64,000 bases of DNA, taken from assembly GCF_003044065.1 (NCBI RefSeq), contig NZ_PZJJ01000013.1, positions 1-64,000 of the forward strand. The letters are read 5' to 3'. A program made the position numbers and the translations under genes. The stretch comes from Alkalicoccus saliphilus (GTDB taxonomy: Bacteria > Bacillota > Bacilli > Bacillales > Salisediminibacteriaceae). This document shows positions 62,508 through 64,000 of the stretch, one piece after another. The notes beneath the pieces were generated by a model. The model was not told the origin of the DNA. It saw only the letters and a list, made by a program, of their open reading frames with translations, and made no database searches. Within the stretch, counting starts at the first letter, position 1, and each line of letters begins with the position of its first letter.

Positions 62508-64000
62508 TCAGGTTTTTTCATGCAGATAGTCGTAAATCTGCTGGTCGATGCTTTCTTTTAAAATGAGGTTCATCGTAACGACGGGGAGTTTTTCTCCTTG
62601 GTCGTTTGGCATGAATGTGTCTTCTACGGAATCGGGGTCCGGAGTGACTTCTCCCAAATAGTAGAAATCCCGTCCTTCGTCATCGTCTTTTTTAACGAAT
62701 AAATGAAGATCAATGCCCCGCTGTTCGGCTTCGGTAATTTCCAAAACTTCCTTCGAGGACGTTCTGCGACGGCTTCTCGTGTACCAGTGAAGCACTTCCG
62801 GGTTTAAAAACGTATCTTCATAATCGACGCTCGCCTCCACGTCTCCTTCTTTATGGTACGTCACAAAAATTGGACACGTGCCGTGCTTCGTTTTGTACCC
62901 GTACATCGTAGACTGTTCGTCTTTGTCCCAGTTCAAAAGCCGGCACGTGTCTTTTCGGGAATACTTCTGCAGGCGGGTTAACGGTTTTTGCTGATCGTAA
63001 CGGCTGCTGCGGAGCAGGGCGGTAGCGATAACGTCTTGAAACAGCTCGGAAAACCAGTCGTCTTCTAAAAGTTCCTGTAAGAATGACGACAGGCTGTACA
63101 TGCCCTGCTCTTCATGAATGAGCGGTTCACTGCCGTATTTTTCCCGGTCCGCCTGTTTGAAAAAGTCGAGCGTCAGGAGACGTTCTACAGACTGTAGCGT
63201 CGACTCGTCCTCCCGCATTTCTTTTTCTGTTAACGTTTCTTTCCACCGCTGTCTGGAAAGTGTTTTTTCTTCGAGCAGCTTTTGCAGCAGAAGGACTTCG
63301 TGGGCTCTTTTACCGGAAAGCAGCTCCTGCGTCACCATCGTGAGCACCTGGGAATGAACAGGCCGGAGAACCGGCTTTTCTTCTTTCACAGCCGATAAAA
63401 AGGCGTCATAGTTTTCTTTTTTACTGCCGATAACAATCGGATCGATGGAATAATGGTCATAAAAATCCTGAAGCAGCGGCATGCGGCCGATTCTGTTTTT
63501 CAGATCGATGTAGGCATCTTTCAGCTTCTTTAAATCGGTAAGGCGCGACGCGTTAATCGACGCATAGACCCGTTCTTTTGCTACCGCTTCAAAATTAATC
63601 GTGGACGTACCTTGAATGTAGCTTTGATCGATCATTTTCCGGCGGATTTCGTCTTTGTTCTGGCTCCGGTCGCCGGAAAGAGCGACCGGGATCAAATAGT
63701 TGTTCTGGTAATTGGCGATAAAATCGACGACCGTCACGAACTCTTTTGATTCATGCTTTCTGAGCCCGCGCCCGAGCTGCTGGATGAAAATGATGCTCGA
63801 CTCTGTCTGACGGAGCATAACGACCTGGTTAATGCTCGGAATATCGATCCCTTCATTGAAGATATCAACGGTTAAAATGTAATCGAGCGAGCCATGCTCG
63901 AGCCGGTTCACTTCCAGCTTCCGCTTCTCCTGGGAGTCGTCTCCGGTTAAGGCACACGTTCGAAAACCACGTTCGTTTAATTCCACTGACAAAGCGTGCG
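62508..64000 (-). CDS. DEAD/DEAH helicase with DUF3427 (5' end outside the window)
   Basis: Partial: 497 codons of the C-terminal part are present, and the frame runs through the window edge. Visible first are superfamily 2 helicase motifs IV-VI: ALSVELNERGFRTCALTGDD, TVDIFNEGIDIPSIN and QLGRGLRKHESKEFVTVVDF. The rest matches DUF3427, with LTRLQKYSRKDTCRLLNWDK, HGTCPIFVTYHKE and PEVLHWYTRSRRRTSSKEV. Full-length relatives usually carry a phospholipase D-like nuclease and the helicase core before this part. A role in DNA processing or defence is possible but cannot be decided here. Confidence 0.85.
   Translation of the reverse strand, partial: HALSVELNERGFRTCALTGDDSQEKRKLEVNRLEHGSLDYILTVDIFNEGIDIPSINQVVMLRQTESSIIFIQQLGRGLRKHESKEFVTVVDFIANYQNNYLIPVALSGDRSQNKDEIRRKMIDQSYIQGTSTINFEAVAKERVYASINASRLTDLKKLKDAYIDLKNRIGRMPLLQDFYDHYSIDPIVIGSKKENYDAFLSAVKEEKPVLRPVHSQVLTMVTQELLSGKRAHEVLLLQKLLEEKTLSRQRWKETLTEKEMREDESTLQSVERLLTLDFFKQADREKYGSEPLIHEEQGMYSLSSFLQELLEDDWFSELFQDVIATALLRSSRYDQQKPLTRLQKYSRKDTCRLLNWDKDEQSTMYGYKTKHGTCPIFVTYHKEGDVEASVDYEDTFLNPEVLHWYTRSRRRTSSKEVLEITEAEQRGIDLHLFVKKDDDEGRDFYYLGEVTPDPDSVEDTFMPNDQGEKLPVVTMNLILKESIDQQIYDYLHEKT

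Noticed and set aside
62488-62516. Terminator of the DUF3427 helicase
   Set aside because: AACCTG/CAGGTT pairs, but the T-run is on the plus strand and the hairpin overlaps the coding end, so it does not fit the minus-strand gene.

Overview
The window looks like the chromosome of a moderately halophilic or alkaliphilic member of the Bacillaceae. Evidence: Gram-positive ribosome binding sites, sigma-A promoters and rho-independent terminators; a full ectoine operon (ectABC); many acidic proteins; and gene neighbourhoods known from Bacillus subtilis (sigO-rsoA with yvrJ, the ywrDCBA-like cluster, a ytr-like GntR/ABC operon, the cysH-type sulfate operon, katE). An Alkalicoccus-like genus is my guess, made from overall impression only. 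No rRNA, tRNA, complete insertion sequence, prophage or CRISPR array was seen.

Layout. 0.2-2.6 kb: an acetyltransferase, a small protein, then the split sigma factor SigO/RsoA with a divergent yvrJ that is only 52 codons long. 3-5.3 kb: ectCBA on the minus strand. 5.8-15.8 kb: housekeeping and stress genes (phospholipase D-like protein, YqcI family, iron alcohol dehydrogenase, lipase-like hydrolase, small alarmone synthetase, VanZ, double MpsC protein, MgtE), with a cluster of parS-like sites and a candidate small RNA or attenuator. 16-27 kb: a nine-gene minus-strand operon from sulfate to sulfide plus siroheme (sat, SLC13 permease, cysC, cysH, sumT, sirB, hemD-like, cysJ, cysI), with sirC converging on it. 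27-35.5 kb: Nudix, a Thr-rich secreted protein, pcm, HAD, katE, an ABC exporter and a DedA protein.

35.6-39 kb is the most accessory-looking part: an exact Noc-binding motif, a decayed gene, a CARF protein (CRISPR-associated, TIGR02710-like) and a Cas6 endoribonuclease without any array, Cas1/Cas2 or effector, all next to AT-rich gene-free DNA. 39-46.5 kb: a glutaredoxin-like gene, a 2-oxoacid/acetoin dehydrogenase operon (E2, E1beta, E1alpha), then a five-gene ABC/GntR operon with its own operator. 47-54.7 kb: gamma-glutamyltransferase, Lrp regulator, paired chromate transporter halves, a tripartite tricarboxylate transporter (tctCBA) and a Na+/Ca2+ antiporter. 55-64 kb: an RND pump and its divergent TetR regulator with two identical operators, mqo, class I aldolase, and a helicase cut by the window edge.

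The least explained structures are three intergenic arrays of roughly eight degenerate 21-nt repeats, each between convergent genes. Two of them (about 34.75 and 54.84 kb) match each other unit by unit, including the irregular spacings. The orphan Cas6/CARF pair, the parS/Noc-site content, and several promoter-embedded palindromes are the other main leads.
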